Below, piece after piece: positions 8,853-19,662 of a stretch of 64,000 nucleotides of DNA; positions within the stretch are counted from its first letter, which is position 1; every line of letters begins with the position of its first letter. The DNA comes from Chitinivorax sp. PXF-14 (GTDB taxonomy: Bacteria > Pseudomonadota > Gammaproteobacteria > Burkholderiales > SCOH01). The stretch spans positions 1 through 64,000 of the forward strand of contig NZ_JBFNXJ010000001.1 of NCBI RefSeq assembly GCF_040812015.1. The letters run 5' to 3'. The position numbers and the translations under genes are program-made. A model generated the notes under the pieces. That model was not told where the DNA came from. It did not search any database and was given only the letters and a program-made list of their open reading frames with translations.

Positions 8853-10103
8853 TCAGCCGTCGAGCCCGGCACGCTCCGCCAGGTCTTTCAGATCCATTGC
8901 CAGCGCGCCCTCGATCTGCCCCAGCGGCCCGGCCAGAAAGGCCGCCAGTGCCTGTTCCTGCGGGTGCATGCGGTCGGGGCGAAGCTGCACCATGACCAGC
9001 AGGTGGTACAGTTCGGCCAGGGTGATGCGCTCGGCGCTGCGGCGCAGCAGCCAGCCGTTTCCGTCGTTGCGGTCGATCAGCTGGGCCTTGTGCAGCCGCG
9101 CGAGCAGCTGCGACAGTTGGTCGAGCCCGCAGTGCAGCTTCTTCTGCAGCTGCCTGGCGGAGGGTGCCTCGCCGCGCTGCTGGGCGTGATAGAGCTGCAC
9201 CAGCACGCGGATGGCGTCGAAGAAGCTGCGCCCGACGAGCGGCTTGCGGCGCCAGGCCTGGGTTTCCCAGTACGACAGGCTGGCCGACAGCACGGCGCCG
9301 AACAGGATGGTGGCCCACATCACATACAGCCACAGCAGGAAGATCGGGAAGCTCGAAAATGCGCCATACACCAGCTTGTAGCTGCCCATGCCCTTGATGT
9401 AGACGGCAAAGCCCCGCTTCACGAACTCGAACACCACCGCCGCCACGGCGCCGGCCGTCAGCGCATGCTTCACCGGCACCTCGCAGTTCGGCACGGCGTA
9501 GTACAGCAGCGAGAAGGTCGCCATGCCGAGCAAGAGCTGCACGCTACTGGCCAGCGCCGCCTCGCCGAAGGGCACCTCCTTGGCGTAATCCATCGACTGC
9601 GTGAGCAGCCATGAGGTCAGGCTCAGGCTGGCGCCGATGATGATCGGGCCCAGCGTCAGCGCCGCCCAGTACATGATGATGCGGCGGAACATGGGGCGTG
9701 GCGTGGTCACGCGCCAGATGGCGTTGAAGGCGCGCTCGATGGTGAGGATCATCATCAGCGAGGTGACGCCCAGCGTGATGATGCCGACCGCGGTGAGCTT
9801 CGCCGCGTTATCGGAAAACTGCCGCATGTACACGGTGATGATCTTGCCCGACGAGGTCGGCACCAGGTTGGTCAGCAGGAAGACCTTGAACTGGTTGCTG
9901 AAGCTCTCGAACACCGGGAAGGCCGAGAAGATCATCAGCACGATGGTCAGGAAGGGCACCAGCGCCAGCAGCGTGGTGAAGGTCAGGCTGCCGGCGGTCT
10001 GCAGGCACTGGTCCTGCTGGAAGCGCGTGAAGACATAACGCAGGAAGCCGGCGGGGGCGTGCAGGGGCGTGCGCTTGGCACGGTCGATCAGCGTCAGCAG
10101 CAT
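8853..10103 (-). CDS. YihY/virulence-factor BrkB family inner-membrane protein
   Basis: 416-residue inner-membrane protein of the YihY (formerly 'RNase BN') family. Several hydrophobic segments are visible, including FTTLLALVPFLTIVLMIFSAFPVF, IIMYWAALTLGPIIIGASLSL and FPIFLLWLYVMWATILFGAVLSASLSYW. A cytoplasmic C-terminal domain of about 120 residues has a winged-helix look (HCGLDQLSQLLARLHKAQLIDR). The start at 10103 (MLLTLIDRAKR) matches the start of E. coli YihY and leaves room for the divergent wrbA-like promoter; a longer reading from 10181 would use the same CATG as that gene. Older claims of ribonuclease activity for the family were withdrawn; its function is unclear. Confidence 0.9.
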   Translation of the reverse strand: MLLTLIDRAKRTPLHAPAGFLRYVFTRFQQDQCLQTAGSLTFTTLLALVPFLTIVLMIFSAFPVFESFSNQFKVFLLTNLVPTSSGKIITVYMRQFSDNAAKLTAVGIITLGVTSLMMILTIERAFNAIWRVTTPRPMFRRIIMYWAALTLGPIIIGASLSLTSWLLTQSMDYAKEVPFGEAALASSVQLLLGMATFSLLYYAVPNCEVPVKHALTAGAVAAVVFEFVKRGFAVYIKGMGSYKLVYGAFSSFPIFLLWLYVMWATILFGAVLSASLSYWETQAWRRKPLVGRSFFDAIRVLVQLYHAQQRGEAPSARQLQKKLHCGLDQLSQLLARLHKAQLIDRNDGNGWLLRRSAERITLAELYHLLVMVQLRPDRMHPQEQALAAFLAGPLGQIEGALAMDLKDLAERAGLDG

Positions 10104-10144
10104 GGTGTCGGGGGAAATCGGCGGCGGGATTGGTCTTTGCCCAA

Positions 10145-10150
10145 TATAAT
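10145..10150 (+). promoter_or_regulatory. Candidate -10 element (TATAAT) of the WrbA-like gene
   Basis: A perfect TATAAT lies 30 bases before the ATG at 10180. The expected -35 position reads CGGCGG, so only half of a sigma-70 promoter is recognisable. It supports placing the divergent YihY start at 10103. Confidence 0.35.
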
Positions 10151-10152
10151 AG

Positions 10153-11126
<974 letters not shown>

Positions 11127-11128
11127 CC

Positions 11129-11752
11129 ATGCAGACCGGCCAGACTCGCCTGCTCTGGGTATTGCTGATCAGCTTTCTTGCCGCTTCATGCTGGTCGGGC
11201 TGGCAGCCCCATGATGCCGGCACCTGGGGCATGGAGGTTGCGCCGGCCGGCATTGCGCTGGCCGTGATGGTGCTGACGCGGGCCCGCTTTCCGCTCACCA
11301 GCCTGCTCTACCTGCTGGTCTGGTTGCATGCGCTGGTGCTGCTGGTGGGCGGCCACTACACCTATGCCGAGGTGCCGGCGTTCAACTGGCTGCGCGACGA
11401 ATTCGGCCTCGCGCGCAACTATTACGACCGCGTCGGCCACCTGATGCAGGGTTTCGTGCCGGCCATCGCGATTCGCGAGATCCTGCTGCGCAACACCGCG
11501 CTCAAGCCGGGTAAGCTGCTGTTCTTCATCATCGTGCTGATGTGCCTCGGCATCAGCGCCGCTTACGAGCTGGTCGAATGGCTGGCCGCCGTGCTGCTGG
11601 GGCAGGGTGCCGATGCCTTCCTCGGCACCCAGGGCGATGTGTGGGACACCCAGTGGGACATGTTCTGCGCGATGATCGGCGCGCTTGCCGCGCAGCTGAG
11701 CCTGGCGCGGCTGCATGACCGCCAGCTGGCGGCGTTGTCAGCCATGAAATGA
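11129..11752 (+). CDS. YjdF/DUF2238 family membrane protein
   Basis: 207-residue predicted inner-membrane protein with about six hydrophobic segments. The family hallmark is present: HYTYAEVPAFNWLRD, then YYDRVGHLMQGFVPAIAIREILLR, and near the C-terminus AAYELVEW with GTQGDVWDTQWDM. Conserved His, Tyr, Glu and Asp residues within or beside the helices suggest an enzyme-like or metal-linked site, but no activity is established. It follows the DUF2069 gene by two bases and is followed directly by a terminator hairpin. Confidence 0.88.
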   Translation: MQTGQTRLLWVLLISFLAASCWSGWQPHDAGTWGMEVAPAGIALAVMVLTRARFPLTSLLYLLVWLHALVLLVGGHYTYAEVPAFNWLRDEFGLARNYYDRVGHLMQGFVPAIAIREILLRNTALKPGKLLFFIIVLMCLGISAAYELVEWLAAVLLGQGADAFLGTQGDVWDTQWDMFCAMIGALAAQLSLARLHDRQLAALSAMK

Positions 11753-11774
11753 AAAACGCGCCCTCGGGCGCGTT
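11752..11774 (-). terminator. Terminator between the DUF2238 gene and leuA
   Basis: A 9-bp perfect stem, AACGCGCCC paired with GGGCGCGTT, with a 2-base apex. On the minus strand it is followed by TTTTTCATTT, so it is a strong rho-independent terminator for leftward leuA; rightward it has only a weak T-tract (TTCTCG). Confidence 0.8.
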
Positions 11775-11796
11775 CTCGTGTTGCCGGCTCGATGCC

Positions 11797-13611
11797 TCAC
11801 ACCAGCGGCTGAGCCTGAACCTTCTCTGCCTTGCTCGACAGCTTGTTCAGCGCCGAGAGGTAGGCCTTGGCGGAGGCGGCGATGATGTCCGTATCCGCCC
11901 CCTGGCCGTTGACGATGCGGCCGTCGCGCGCCAGCCGTACTGTCACTTCGCCCTGGCTATCGGTACCGCTGGTGATCGCGTTGACCGAGTACAGCTGCAG
12001 TTCGGCGTGGCTCTCAACAACGCTTTCGATGGCCTTGAAGGTGGCGTCCACCGGGCCGGAGCCCGTGGCCTTGCTACGTTTCTCGTGGCCGTGATCAACG
12101 AACACGATTTCGGCTGCCGGCTGTTCTCCGGTCTCCGTGTGGGTCGCGAGCGAGACGAACTTGTAGTCCTCCTGCTCATGGGTGATCAGCTCGTCGCTGA
12201 CCAGCGCGTGCAAGTCTTCGTCAAAGATCTCGCTCTTCTTGTCGGCGAGCTCCTTGAAGCGGGCGAAGGCGGCGTTCAGCGCCTCTTCGCTTTCCAGTTC
12301 GATGCCGAGCTCCTTCAGCCGCGTGCGGAACGCGTTGCGGCCGGAAAGCTTGCCCAGCGTGAGTTTGTTGGCGTGCCAGCCCACATCTTCGGCGCGCATG
12401 ATCTCGTAGGTCTCGCGGTGCTTGAGCACGCCATCCTGATGGATGCCCGATTCGTGGGCAAAGGCGTTGGCGCCGACGATGGCCTTGTTCGGCTGCACCG
12501 GGTAGCCGGTGATGGTCGATACCAGCTTGCTCGACGCCACGATCTGTGTGGTATCGATGCGTGTTTCGACATTGAACAGGTCACGGCGCGTCTTCACCGC
12601 CATCACCACTTCTTCGAGCGAGGCATTGCCAGCCCGCTCGCCAAGGCCGTTGATCGTGCATTCGACCTGGCGCGCGCCGTTGGCGACTGCCGCGAGCGAG
12701 TTGGCGACGGCCATACCCAGGTCGTTGTGGCAGTGGGTGGACCAGATCACCTGGTCCGAATTGGGCACGCGCTCGATCAGCTGGCGCATGCGCTCGCCCC
12801 ATTGCGCGGGAATCGAATAGCCGACGGTATCGGGCACATTGATGGTCTTCGCGCCAGCCTGGATCACGGCGTCGAACACGCGGACGAGGAAATCCATCTC
12901 CGAACGCACGGCATCCTCGGCCGAGAATTCGACATCGTCGGTGTACTCGCGGGCGATCTTGACGGCCTTTACCGCCGCCTCGACGACCTGATCCTCGCTC
13001 ATGCGCAGCTTGTTCTGCATGTGGATCGGGCTGGTCGCGATGAAGGTGTGGATGCGGCCCCGGGCGGCCGGCTTGATCGCCTCGCCGGCACGGCGTACGT
13101 CGTTCTCGTTGGCGCGGGCGAGCGAACAGATGGTCGATTCCCTGACGATCTCGGCGATCGCCTTGATCGCCTCGAAGTCACCGGGGCTGGCAGCGGCAAA
13201 GCCGGCCTCGATGACATCCACGCCGAGTTTTTCCAGCTGGCGGGCGACGCGGATTTTTTCTTCCTTGGTCATCGATGCGCCGGGGCTCTGCTCGCCGTCG
13301 CGCAAGGTGGTGTCGAAGATGTACAAACGATCGCTCATGGCTGGGGTGCTCCTGGAAGCCGGGCTGTTCGCACCCGACGGGTTGTTCGAAATCGTGTTGA
13401 CGGAATAGGCGTGAATGTTGAATGGGCGGCCCAGCGAGGATGCCACCTCGGAGATGCGGGCGATATAGCTGGCAGGAATGCTGCCACGCTCGCGCCACTT
13501 ATAGATGGCTGCACGCGACAAGGGCTCGTTGGGGAAGATGCGGTTGAAGTCTTCCGCGAGCTTGGTGGGGCCGCCGAAGTCGGCGATTAGACGATCGATG
13601 TCGAACGACAT
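11797..13611 (-). CDS. leuA: 2-isopropylmalate synthase with an N-terminal helix-turn-helix domain
   Basis: Residues 92-604 are a complete LeuA, which condenses acetyl-CoA with 2-oxoisovalerate as the first committed step of leucine synthesis. They include [12 protein letters not shown], the metal-binding THCHNDLG, and the C-terminal leucine-sensing domain with [15 protein letters not shown]. Unusually, the frame stays open for 91 codons upstream. That part reads as a Cro/CI-like HTH ([11 protein letters not shown], then [16 protein letters not shown]) and a Ser/Asn/Pro-rich linker. The full-length start at 13611 has AGGA 9 bases upstream and a good promoter. The normal LeuA start, ATG 13338 (MSDRLYIF), has AGGAG 10 bases upstream, so both a fusion and a short form may be made. 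The terminator lies at 11752-11774. Confidence 0.93.
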   Translation of the reverse strand: MSFDIDRLIADFGGPTKLAEDFNRIFPNEPLSRAAIYKWRERGSIPASYIARISEVASSLGRPFNIHAYSVNTISNNPSGANSPASRSTPAMSDRLYIFDTTLRDGEQSPGASMTKEEKIRVARQLEKLGVDVIEAGFAAASPGDFEAIKAIAEIVRESTICSLARANENDVRRAGEAIKPAARGRIHTFIATSPIHMQNKLRMSEDQVVEAAVKAVKIAREYTDDVEFSAEDAVRSEMDFLVRVFDAVIQAGAKTINVPDTVGYSIPAQWGERMRQLIERVPNSDQVIWSTHCHNDLGMAVANSLAAVANGARQVECTINGLGERAGNASLEEVVMAVKTRRDLFNVETRIDTTQIVASSKLVSTITGYPVQPNKAIVGANAFAHESGIHQDGVLKHRETYEIMRAEDVGWHANKLTLGKLSGRNAFRTRLKELGIELESEEALNAAFARFKELADKKSEIFDEDLHALVSDELITHEQEDYKFVSLATHTETGEQPAAEIVFVDHGHEKRSKATGSGPVDATFKAIESVVESHAELQLYSVNAITSGTDSQGEVTVRLARDGRIVNGQGADTDIIAASAKAYLSALNKLSSKAEKVQAQPLV

Positions 13612-13613
13612 GG

Positions 13614-13649
13614 CACTATCCTGCTATCAACTTGATGAGCAGGATAGTG
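13614..13649. repeat. 12-bp perfect inverted repeat over the leuA -10 region
   Basis: CACTATCCTGCT at 13614-13625 and its exact complement AGCAGGATAGTG at 13638-13649, with a 12-base spacer. It covers the predicted -10 box, the start point and the ribosome-binding site, so it could be an operator or an mRNA stem that hides the Shine-Dalgarno. Confidence 0.7.
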
Positions 13650-13669
13650 AGATTTGGACAATGCGTCAA
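13641..13669 (-). promoter_or_regulatory. Sigma-70 type promoter of HTH-leuA
   Basis: On the minus strand TTGACG (13669-13664) and TATCCT (13646-13641) are separated by exactly 17 bases, placing transcription start near 13634, about 23 bases before the ATG at 13611. The -35 box is part of the 25-bp palindrome and the -10 box is part of the second palindrome, so a protein binding either would block RNA polymerase. Confidence 0.6.
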
Positions 13670-13685
13670 ATTAAATTTGACGCAT
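13661..13685. promoter_or_regulatory. Perfect 25-bp palindrome, likely operator for the HTH domain
   Basis: Two perfect 11-bp arms, ATGCGTCAAAT and ATTTGACGCAT, around a TAA centre. The right-hand half on the minus strand contains the leuA -35 box. Size and symmetry fit a dimeric Cro/CI-type HTH protein, and the first domain encoded downstream is one. Binding is inferred. Confidence 0.65.
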
Positions 13686-13736
13686 TTTTAGAGATGGGTA
13701 GTTGGTGATGCGGCTTTTTTAGACATTAAGTCAAAA

Positions 13737-14513
13737 TTACTGGGGGCCGGTATCCTGCGTATCGTCCTGCTTGTTGCGTCTGAGGCGCAGCAGGGCAATC
13801 AGGTAGCCTGACAGCGCATAGCAGACGAACAGGCCAAACAGCACCATGGGCGGCTCGACGGAGATCATCACGATGAACACGACGACGGCGAGCAGCGCGA
13901 CGAACGGCACCGCCTTGCGCGCATTGAGCTCCTTGAAGCTGTAGAACGGCACATTGCTGACCATGGTCAGGCCGGCGAACAGTGTGAACGCCAGCATCAT
14001 CCACTTGATCGCCGGGCCGTCGATCTCGTATTCGTTGCAGATCCACACAAAGCCCGCCACCAGCGCGGCGGCCGCCGGGCTGGGCAGGCCCTGGAACCAG
14101 CGCTTGTCCTGCACCGCCAGCATGGTGTTGAAGCGCGCCAGACGCAGCGCGGCACCGACGGCATAGACGAAGGCCACGGTCCAGCCGAGCTTGCCCATGC
14201 TCTTGAGCATCCAGACGTAGGCCACCAGCGCGGGGGCGATGCCGAAGCTGACCATGTCGGACAGGCTGTCGTACTCGGCACCGAAGGCGCTCTGGGTGTG
14301 GGTCAGGCGGGCGACCCGGCCATCCAGGCCATCCAGCACCATGGCCACGAAAATGGCGACCGAGGCGAGGATGAAGCGGCCATTCATGGCCTGCACGATG
14401 GCGAAGAAGCCGCCGAACAGGGCTGCCGTGGTAAACAGGTTGGGCAGCAGGTAGATACTTTGCTGGCGCAGCGTCATGTCGCGATCGTCGCGACGTCGAT
14501 TAAACGGATGCAT
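13737..14513 (-). CDS. pssA: CDP-diacylglycerol-serine O-phosphatidyltransferase
   Basis: Integral membrane enzyme that makes phosphatidylserine, precursor of phosphatidylethanolamine. The 258-residue protein carries the CDP-alcohol phosphotransferase signature DGLDGRVARLTHTQSAFG followed by EYDSLSDMVSFG, with all metal-binding Asp residues, and several hydrophobic helices. The start at 14513 (MHPFNRRRDD) is preceded by GGAGG at a close 4-base spacing; MTLRQQ at 14477 is an alternative. It is the short type II (Bacillus-like) PssA, not the E. coli soluble form. A TTTGAC half-site resembling the leuA operator lies just past its stop codon. Confidence 0.93.
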   Translation of the reverse strand: MHPFNRRRDDRDMTLRQQSIYLLPNLFTTAALFGGFFAIVQAMNGRFILASVAIFVAMVLDGLDGRVARLTHTQSAFGAEYDSLSDMVSFGIAPALVAYVWMLKSMGKLGWTVAFVYAVGAALRLARFNTMLAVQDKRWFQGLPSPAAAALVAGFVWICNEYEIDGPAIKWMMLAFTLFAGLTMVSNVPFYSFKELNARKAVPFVALLAVVVFIVMISVEPPMVLFGLFVCYALSGYLIALLRLRRNKQDDTQDTGPQ

Positions 14514-14741
14514 GGGCCTCCGGGAGCAGGTTAGGTAGGGCGTGGCGGCGTATCGCCAGCCTGGCGGGACGGCAATCTGCGGGTGGCAGGCGGCCTGGCC
14601 GATATTGTGTGTGGTCAAACCGCGCCATTTTAACGCAAAACACGGGGCGGGTTCTCACCACGCGCTTGGGGTGGGCCTCTCCGGCGTCTGGCTGGTGCTG
14701 GTGTGCGGGCGGTCTCGGCGGTCGCCGATGGCCGGGGCTGT

Positions 14742-16655
14742 CTAAATGTCGAATTCCGTTCCCGGCTGAGATGTGGCCCAGCTGCGGATGGCGTTGAGCA
14801 GCGCGGCCACGTCCACCGGCTTGGTCAGGTAACGTTCGAATCCGGCCGACAGGCCCTCCGCGATGTCGCTCGGCATGGCGTTCGCCGACAGTGCCCAGAC
14901 CGGCACCTGGCAGGTGGTCGGCCGGTTGCGCAAGGCCTGCAGGATCTCCACGCCCGTCATGTCGCCCAGGTTCATGTCGCTGAGCACCAGGGTAGGGTGG
15001 ATCTCCTCGCACAGCGCGATGCCGCTGGCGCCCGAGTCCGCCGTGAAGAACCTGATCGTCGCCTGCTTGGCAAAGACGCGTGTCAGCAGCAAGCGCGAGA
15101 CCGGATCATCCTCGATGTAGAGCACCGTGATGTCGTCGGTGCCCGGTGCTGGCGCCATGGGCGCCGCTGCCGTGGGCTGAGACGCGCGTGGCGGCTCGGC
15201 GGCGGGAATGTTGACGGTAAACACGCTGCCGCGCCCCGGCTCGCTCTGCAGGCTGATGTCGCCGCCCATCAGCTGCAGCAGCTGGCGGGTGAACGACAGG
15301 CCGATGCCGGCGCCTTCCTCGGTCTTCTGCTTGCTGCCGACGCGCGAGAAAGGCTGGAACAGCTTGGCTTGATCCTCGGCACTGACCCCGATGCCGGTGT
15401 CGCGCACGGCGAGCGTCATGGTGTTGGCTTGCCGTTCGAGATGCAGGCTTACCTCGCCCTGCTCGCGGTTGTACTTGATGGCGTTGGACAACAGGTTGAA
15501 CGCGACCTGACGCAGGCGCCGCTCGTCCCCCATCACCCAGCAGGCCTGCCCGGCGGCCAGTGGTGCCAGCCGCACGGCGCGGCGCTCCGCAAGCGGCGCC
15601 ACCAGCGTCAGGCAATCGTGCAGCAGCGCGCTCAGCTCGACCGGTTTGCTCTCCACCGTCAGGCGCCCGGCCTCGACCTTGGCCAGATCGAGCACTTCGT
15701 TGATCAGGTCCAGCAGGTGCCAGCCGGCACCGGTGATCGCCTGCAGCGAAGCCTGCTGCTCCTGGCCCAGCTCCTCCTGCAGCAATTCGGCGAAGCCGAT
15801 GATGGCGTTCAGCGGGGTGCGCAGCTCATGGCTCATCTGCGACAGAAAATCCGACTTGGCTCGTGAGGCCGCCAAGGCCTTGTCGCGTGCATCGGCCAGT
15901 TCGTGCTGTACGGCCATGCGCTCGGTGATGTCGGTGATGCTGAACACGCGGCCCAGCACCTGGTCACGCCACATCTGGGGGCAGGAGCGGCATTCGAAGA
16001 CGCGGCCGTCGAGCAGTTCCAGCGTGTCGAAACTGAGGCTGTCGCGCGCCTCGCGTAATTCCAGGAAGCGCTCGCAGACCTGCTCGGAGTCCTTGCACTG
16101 GCCCCAGATGCGGTCGAACAGCACCTGATCGTCGCCTTCGCGCAGCAGCTCGGACGGCAGCTGCCAAAGCTCGGCAAAACGGTGATTGAAGTTGCCGATG
16201 TTGCCGTGCAGGTCGATGACGAGAATGCCTTCCGCCACCGACTCGAGTGTCGCCCGCAGCATCGACATCGCGTGTTCCAGCTCGGATTCGACATTCTGCC
16301 GCGCCTGGGCGTCGCGCGCACGGATCACCAGCCAGTCCTGGCCATTGCTTTCGATGGCGCGAATGGACTTCTCGACTGCCAGCAGGCTGCCATCGGTGCG
16401 GGCATAGAGCCCCTCGGCCAGTGCGATCTCCTGGTGATGTCCGCTGGCGACTTCGTTCCAGTAGAACATGTCCGGCAGCGAGCGCTCGAGGTCGGTGATC
16501 GGGCGGCCGATCAGCTCGTCCACCGTCAGCCCCAGCATCGTCGCGGCCCGCGGGTTGGCGGCGACGATGTGCCGATTGCTGGGGTCGACCACCAGCAGCA
16601 GCTCGTCACTGGCTGCCAGCATCATGACCGAGAGGTCGCTTGGGGAGATCATCAT
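14742..16655 (-). CDS. Hybrid sensor histidine kinase with two PAS domains and a receiver
   Basis: 637-residue signalling protein without an obvious membrane segment. Order: PAS domain (about 10-120), second PAS (about 130-250, ending GRVFSITDITER), HisKA with phospho-acceptor H276 in SQMSHELRTPLNA, HATPase_c with the N box around N391 (LLSNAIKYN), DTGIGVS and GAGIGLSF, then a C-terminal receiver with phospho-acceptor D560 in LVLSDMNL and the acidic pair in YIEDDPVS. No output domain follows, so a separate partner is expected. It starts two bases after the stop of the HD-GYP gene and was probably co-transcribed with it, which suggests a link to cyclic-di-GMP signalling. Confidence 0.92.
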   Translation of the reverse strand: MMISPSDLSVMMLAASDELLLVVDPSNRHIVAANPRAATMLGLTVDELIGRPITDLERSLPDMFYWNEVASGHHQEIALAEGLYARTDGSLLAVEKSIRAIESNGQDWLVIRARDAQARQNVESELEHAMSMLRATLESVAEGILVIDLHGNIGNFNHRFAELWQLPSELLREGDDQVLFDRIWGQCKDSEQVCERFLELREARDSLSFDTLELLDGRVFECRSCPQMWRDQVLGRVFSITDITERMAVQHELADARDKALAASRAKSDFLSQMSHELRTPLNAIIGFAELLQEELGQEQQASLQAITGAGWHLLDLINEVLDLAKVEAGRLTVESKPVELSALLHDCLTLVAPLAERRAVRLAPLAAGQACWVMGDERRLRQVAFNLLSNAIKYNREQGEVSLHLERQANTMTLAVRDTGIGVSAEDQAKLFQPFSRVGSKQKTEEGAGIGLSFTRQLLQLMGGDISLQSEPGRGSVFTVNIPAAEPPRASQPTAAAPMAPAPGTDDITVLYIEDDPVSRLLLTRVFAKQATIRFFTADSGASGIALCEEIHPTLVLSDMNLGDMTGVEILQALRNRPTTCQVPVWALSANAMPSDIAEGLSAGFERYLTKPVDVAALLNAIRSWATSQPGTEFDI

Positions 16656-16657
16656 GC

Positions 16658-17935
16658 TCAGGCGGGCTTGCCGGCTTGGCCAGGTGCGTCGAAGTAGTAG
16701 GTCACGCGCTTGCGTGGGCTCAGGTATTCATAGACCGGACGCGGCAGCTGCCCTGGGCGGATCGCCTTGGCGATATTGAGGTCGCTTTCATTTTCGAGGT
16801 CGACGATGATTGCCTCGTTCTTGGGGATATCCGGATCATAGACCAGTACCGCGGGCTTCAGCGGCTTGCTCGAATTGACCGACATCACGATGCCCAGCAT
16901 GTCGTTCGACAGCCGCACCACCGTGCCGGGCGGGAACACCCCCAGGCAGCGGATGAAGGTGTTCAGCGCATGCGATTCATAGCGTGCGCGTTGCTGGGCA
17001 AACAGCAGCGACAGCGCCTCGTGGGGCGTTACCGCCTGGTTGAGGTTGATCGGATTGCACAGGTTGTCGTAGGCATTGACGATGGCGACCACCTGGGCCG
17101 CGCGCGTGATCTTGTCGCCCTTGCAGCCCGTTGGGTAGCCGCTGCCGTCCATCGCCTCATGATGCTGGGCGATCACCGCCAGCACCTCGGTCGGCAGCCC
17201 GAGCTTCTTTGTGATGGTGAGGCCGTAGGCGCAATGCTGGCGCATGAAGTCGGCTTCTGCCTTGGTCAGCGGCTCGGTCTTCATCAGGATGCGCTCGGGG
17301 ATTTCGAGCTTGCCGATGTCGTGGAACAGCGAGCCGACGCCGATGGTCTTGATCTCGTCCGGTGTCCGGCCGCTCTCCTTGCCGAGAATCATGGCAAGCA
17401 CGGCGACGTTGAGGGAATGGTAGTACACCTCTTCGCCAGCCACCTTGTCGTTCATCAGGTGGATGGCGACGTCGCGGTCGGTGAGCAGGGATTCGACCAT
17501 CTGTGTCACCAGCGCGTTGGCTTCCTCCATCGCCTCGGCCGGGCGTGAGAACAGGTTGCGCGTGATGTTCTTGATGCTGCCGGCGGCGGACATGAATTCC
17601 CGCTCGGTCGCGGCGATCGCCTCACGCTGCTTGCTCAGGCGCTCCATGCGTGCGAGCTTGGCCGCCTGTTGTGGGGATTGCTGTGGTGGCGGAGGTGGCA
17701 CGGGCTGCGGCGTGGTGGGCACCGGGCCTGGCGGTACGTCACTTTTCGCCGGGTCGTAGCGGACATTTTCCAGGCCGAGGCTGCGAATCGTGTCGATCTG
17801 ATCCGGCGACTTGAGCTTGAAGTTGTTGAAGGTGAATGGATGGTCGGTCCAGCGCAGATCGAGGTGGACATATAGACCAATGACCAGCTGGTCGACCGAT
17901 ATGACGGGTAACGAGTCTGACATCTGTGACACCAT
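16658..17935 (-). CDS. HD-GYP domain cyclic-di-GMP phosphodiesterase with N-terminal DUF3391
   Basis: 425-residue protein predicted to hydrolyse cyclic-di-GMP. Residues 10-65 match DUF3391 (VDQLVIGLYVHLDLRW), which often precedes HD-GYP domains. A Pro/Gln-rich linker at 67-92 follows. The HD-GYP domain spans about 145-350 with H205-D206 (LFHDIGKLEIP) and HHEAMDGSGYP at 258-268, so the metal ligands and GYP signature are intact. Cytoplasmic. The next leftward gene is the hybrid kinase, with a 2-base gap; together they resemble a two-component input controlling second-messenger breakdown. Confidence 0.93.
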   Translation of the reverse strand: MVSQMSDSLPVISVDQLVIGLYVHLDLRWTDHPFTFNNFKLKSPDQIDTIRSLGLENVRYDPAKSDVPPGPVPTTPQPVPPPPPQQSPQQAAKLARMERLSKQREAIAATEREFMSAAGSIKNITRNLFSRPAEAMEEANALVTQMVESLLTDRDVAIHLMNDKVAGEEVYYHSLNVAVLAMILGKESGRTPDEIKTIGVGSLFHDIGKLEIPERILMKTEPLTKAEADFMRQHCAYGLTITKKLGLPTEVLAVIAQHHEAMDGSGYPTGCKGDKITRAAQVVAIVNAYDNLCNPINLNQAVTPHEALSLLFAQQRARYESHALNTFIRCLGVFPPGTVVRLSNDMLGIVMSVNSSKPLKPAVLVYDPDIPKNEAIIVDLENESDLNIAKAIRPGQLPRPVYEYLSPRKRVTYYFDAPGQAGKPA

Positions 17936-18009
17936 GGTGGCTGGGGCTCACCTTGCTTACGCGCAAGGCGGCAACTAGGTGGAATATTAACCAATCATAA
18001 TACACGGAC

Positions 18010-18052
18010 GACAAGAGTAAAAATAAAAACGGCCGCATGTAGCGGCCGTTTT
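18010..18052 (-). terminator. ilvC: Rho-independent terminator of ilvC
   Basis: An 11-bp perfect stem (AAAACGGCCGC / GCGGCCGTTTT, loop of 5) at 18026-18052; on the minus strand it runs into TTTTTATTTTTACTC. It lies 20 bases past the ilvC stop and ends the leftward ilvBHC transcript. Confidence 0.9.
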
Positions 18053-18072
18053 GCTGGGGATCGCAGCGGCGA

Positions 18073-19089
<1,017 letters not shown>

Positions 19090-19159
19090 CTTCAATCCTT
19101 TCGGTGGTCGGGCGGGTGACCCCGCCTCGGTTGCCGGTGCGCAAGCGCACCTGTTCAAT

Positions 19160-19651
19160 TTAAATCTTCAGAATGCGTTCGCCGCGGCCGATGCCGGAAG
19201 CACCGGTACGCACGGTTTCGAGGATCGCGGTGCGGTCCAGTGCCTCGATGAAGGCGTTGAGCTTCTCACCCGGGCCGGTCAGCTCGATCGTGTAGGTCTT
19301 TTCCGTCACGTCGATGATGCGGCCGCGGAAGATGTCCGCCATCCGCTTCATTTCCTCGCGGTCCTTGCCGGTCGCGCGTACCTTGATCAGCATCAGCTCG
19401 CGCTCGATGTGATCCGATTCGTTGAGGTCGATCACCTTGACGACTTCGATCAGCTTGTTGAGCTGCTTGGTGATCTGCTCGATGACATCATCGGAGCCGG
19501 AGGTCACGATGGTCATCCGTGATAGTGTGGCATCTTCGGTCGGCGCAACGCTCAACGATTCGATATTGTAGGCGCGTGCCGAAAACAGGCCAGCTACGCG
19601 GGACAGCGCGCCAGCTTCGTTCTCGATCAGAATGGAGAGAATGTGTCGCAT
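19160..19651 (-). CDS. ilvH: Acetolactate synthase small (regulatory) subunit
   Basis: 163-residue regulatory subunit that activates the catalytic subunit and confers valine feedback inhibition. The N-terminal ACT domain ([25 protein letters not shown] begins it; keep-sites N11, G14) and the C-terminal ALS_ss_C domain ([17 protein letters not shown]) are both present, at the usual IlvH length. It begins 11 bases after the ilvB stop. Confidence 0.96.
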   Translation of the reverse strand: MRHILSILIENEAGALSRVAGLFSARAYNIESLSVAPTEDATLSRMTIVTSGSDDVIEQITKQLNKLIEVVKVIDLNESDHIERELMLIKVRATGKDREEMKRMADIFRGRIIDVTEKTYTIELTGPGEKLNAFIEALDRTAILETVRTGASGIGRGERILKI

Positions 19652-19662
19652 GGGTCCGTCCC

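Noticed and set aside
7339-9333. 664-codon open frame on the minus strand opposite bioA
   Set aside because: It is antisense to an intact bioA, consists of Arg/Ala/His-rich sequence without domains, and exists because of the high GC content at third positions of bioA.
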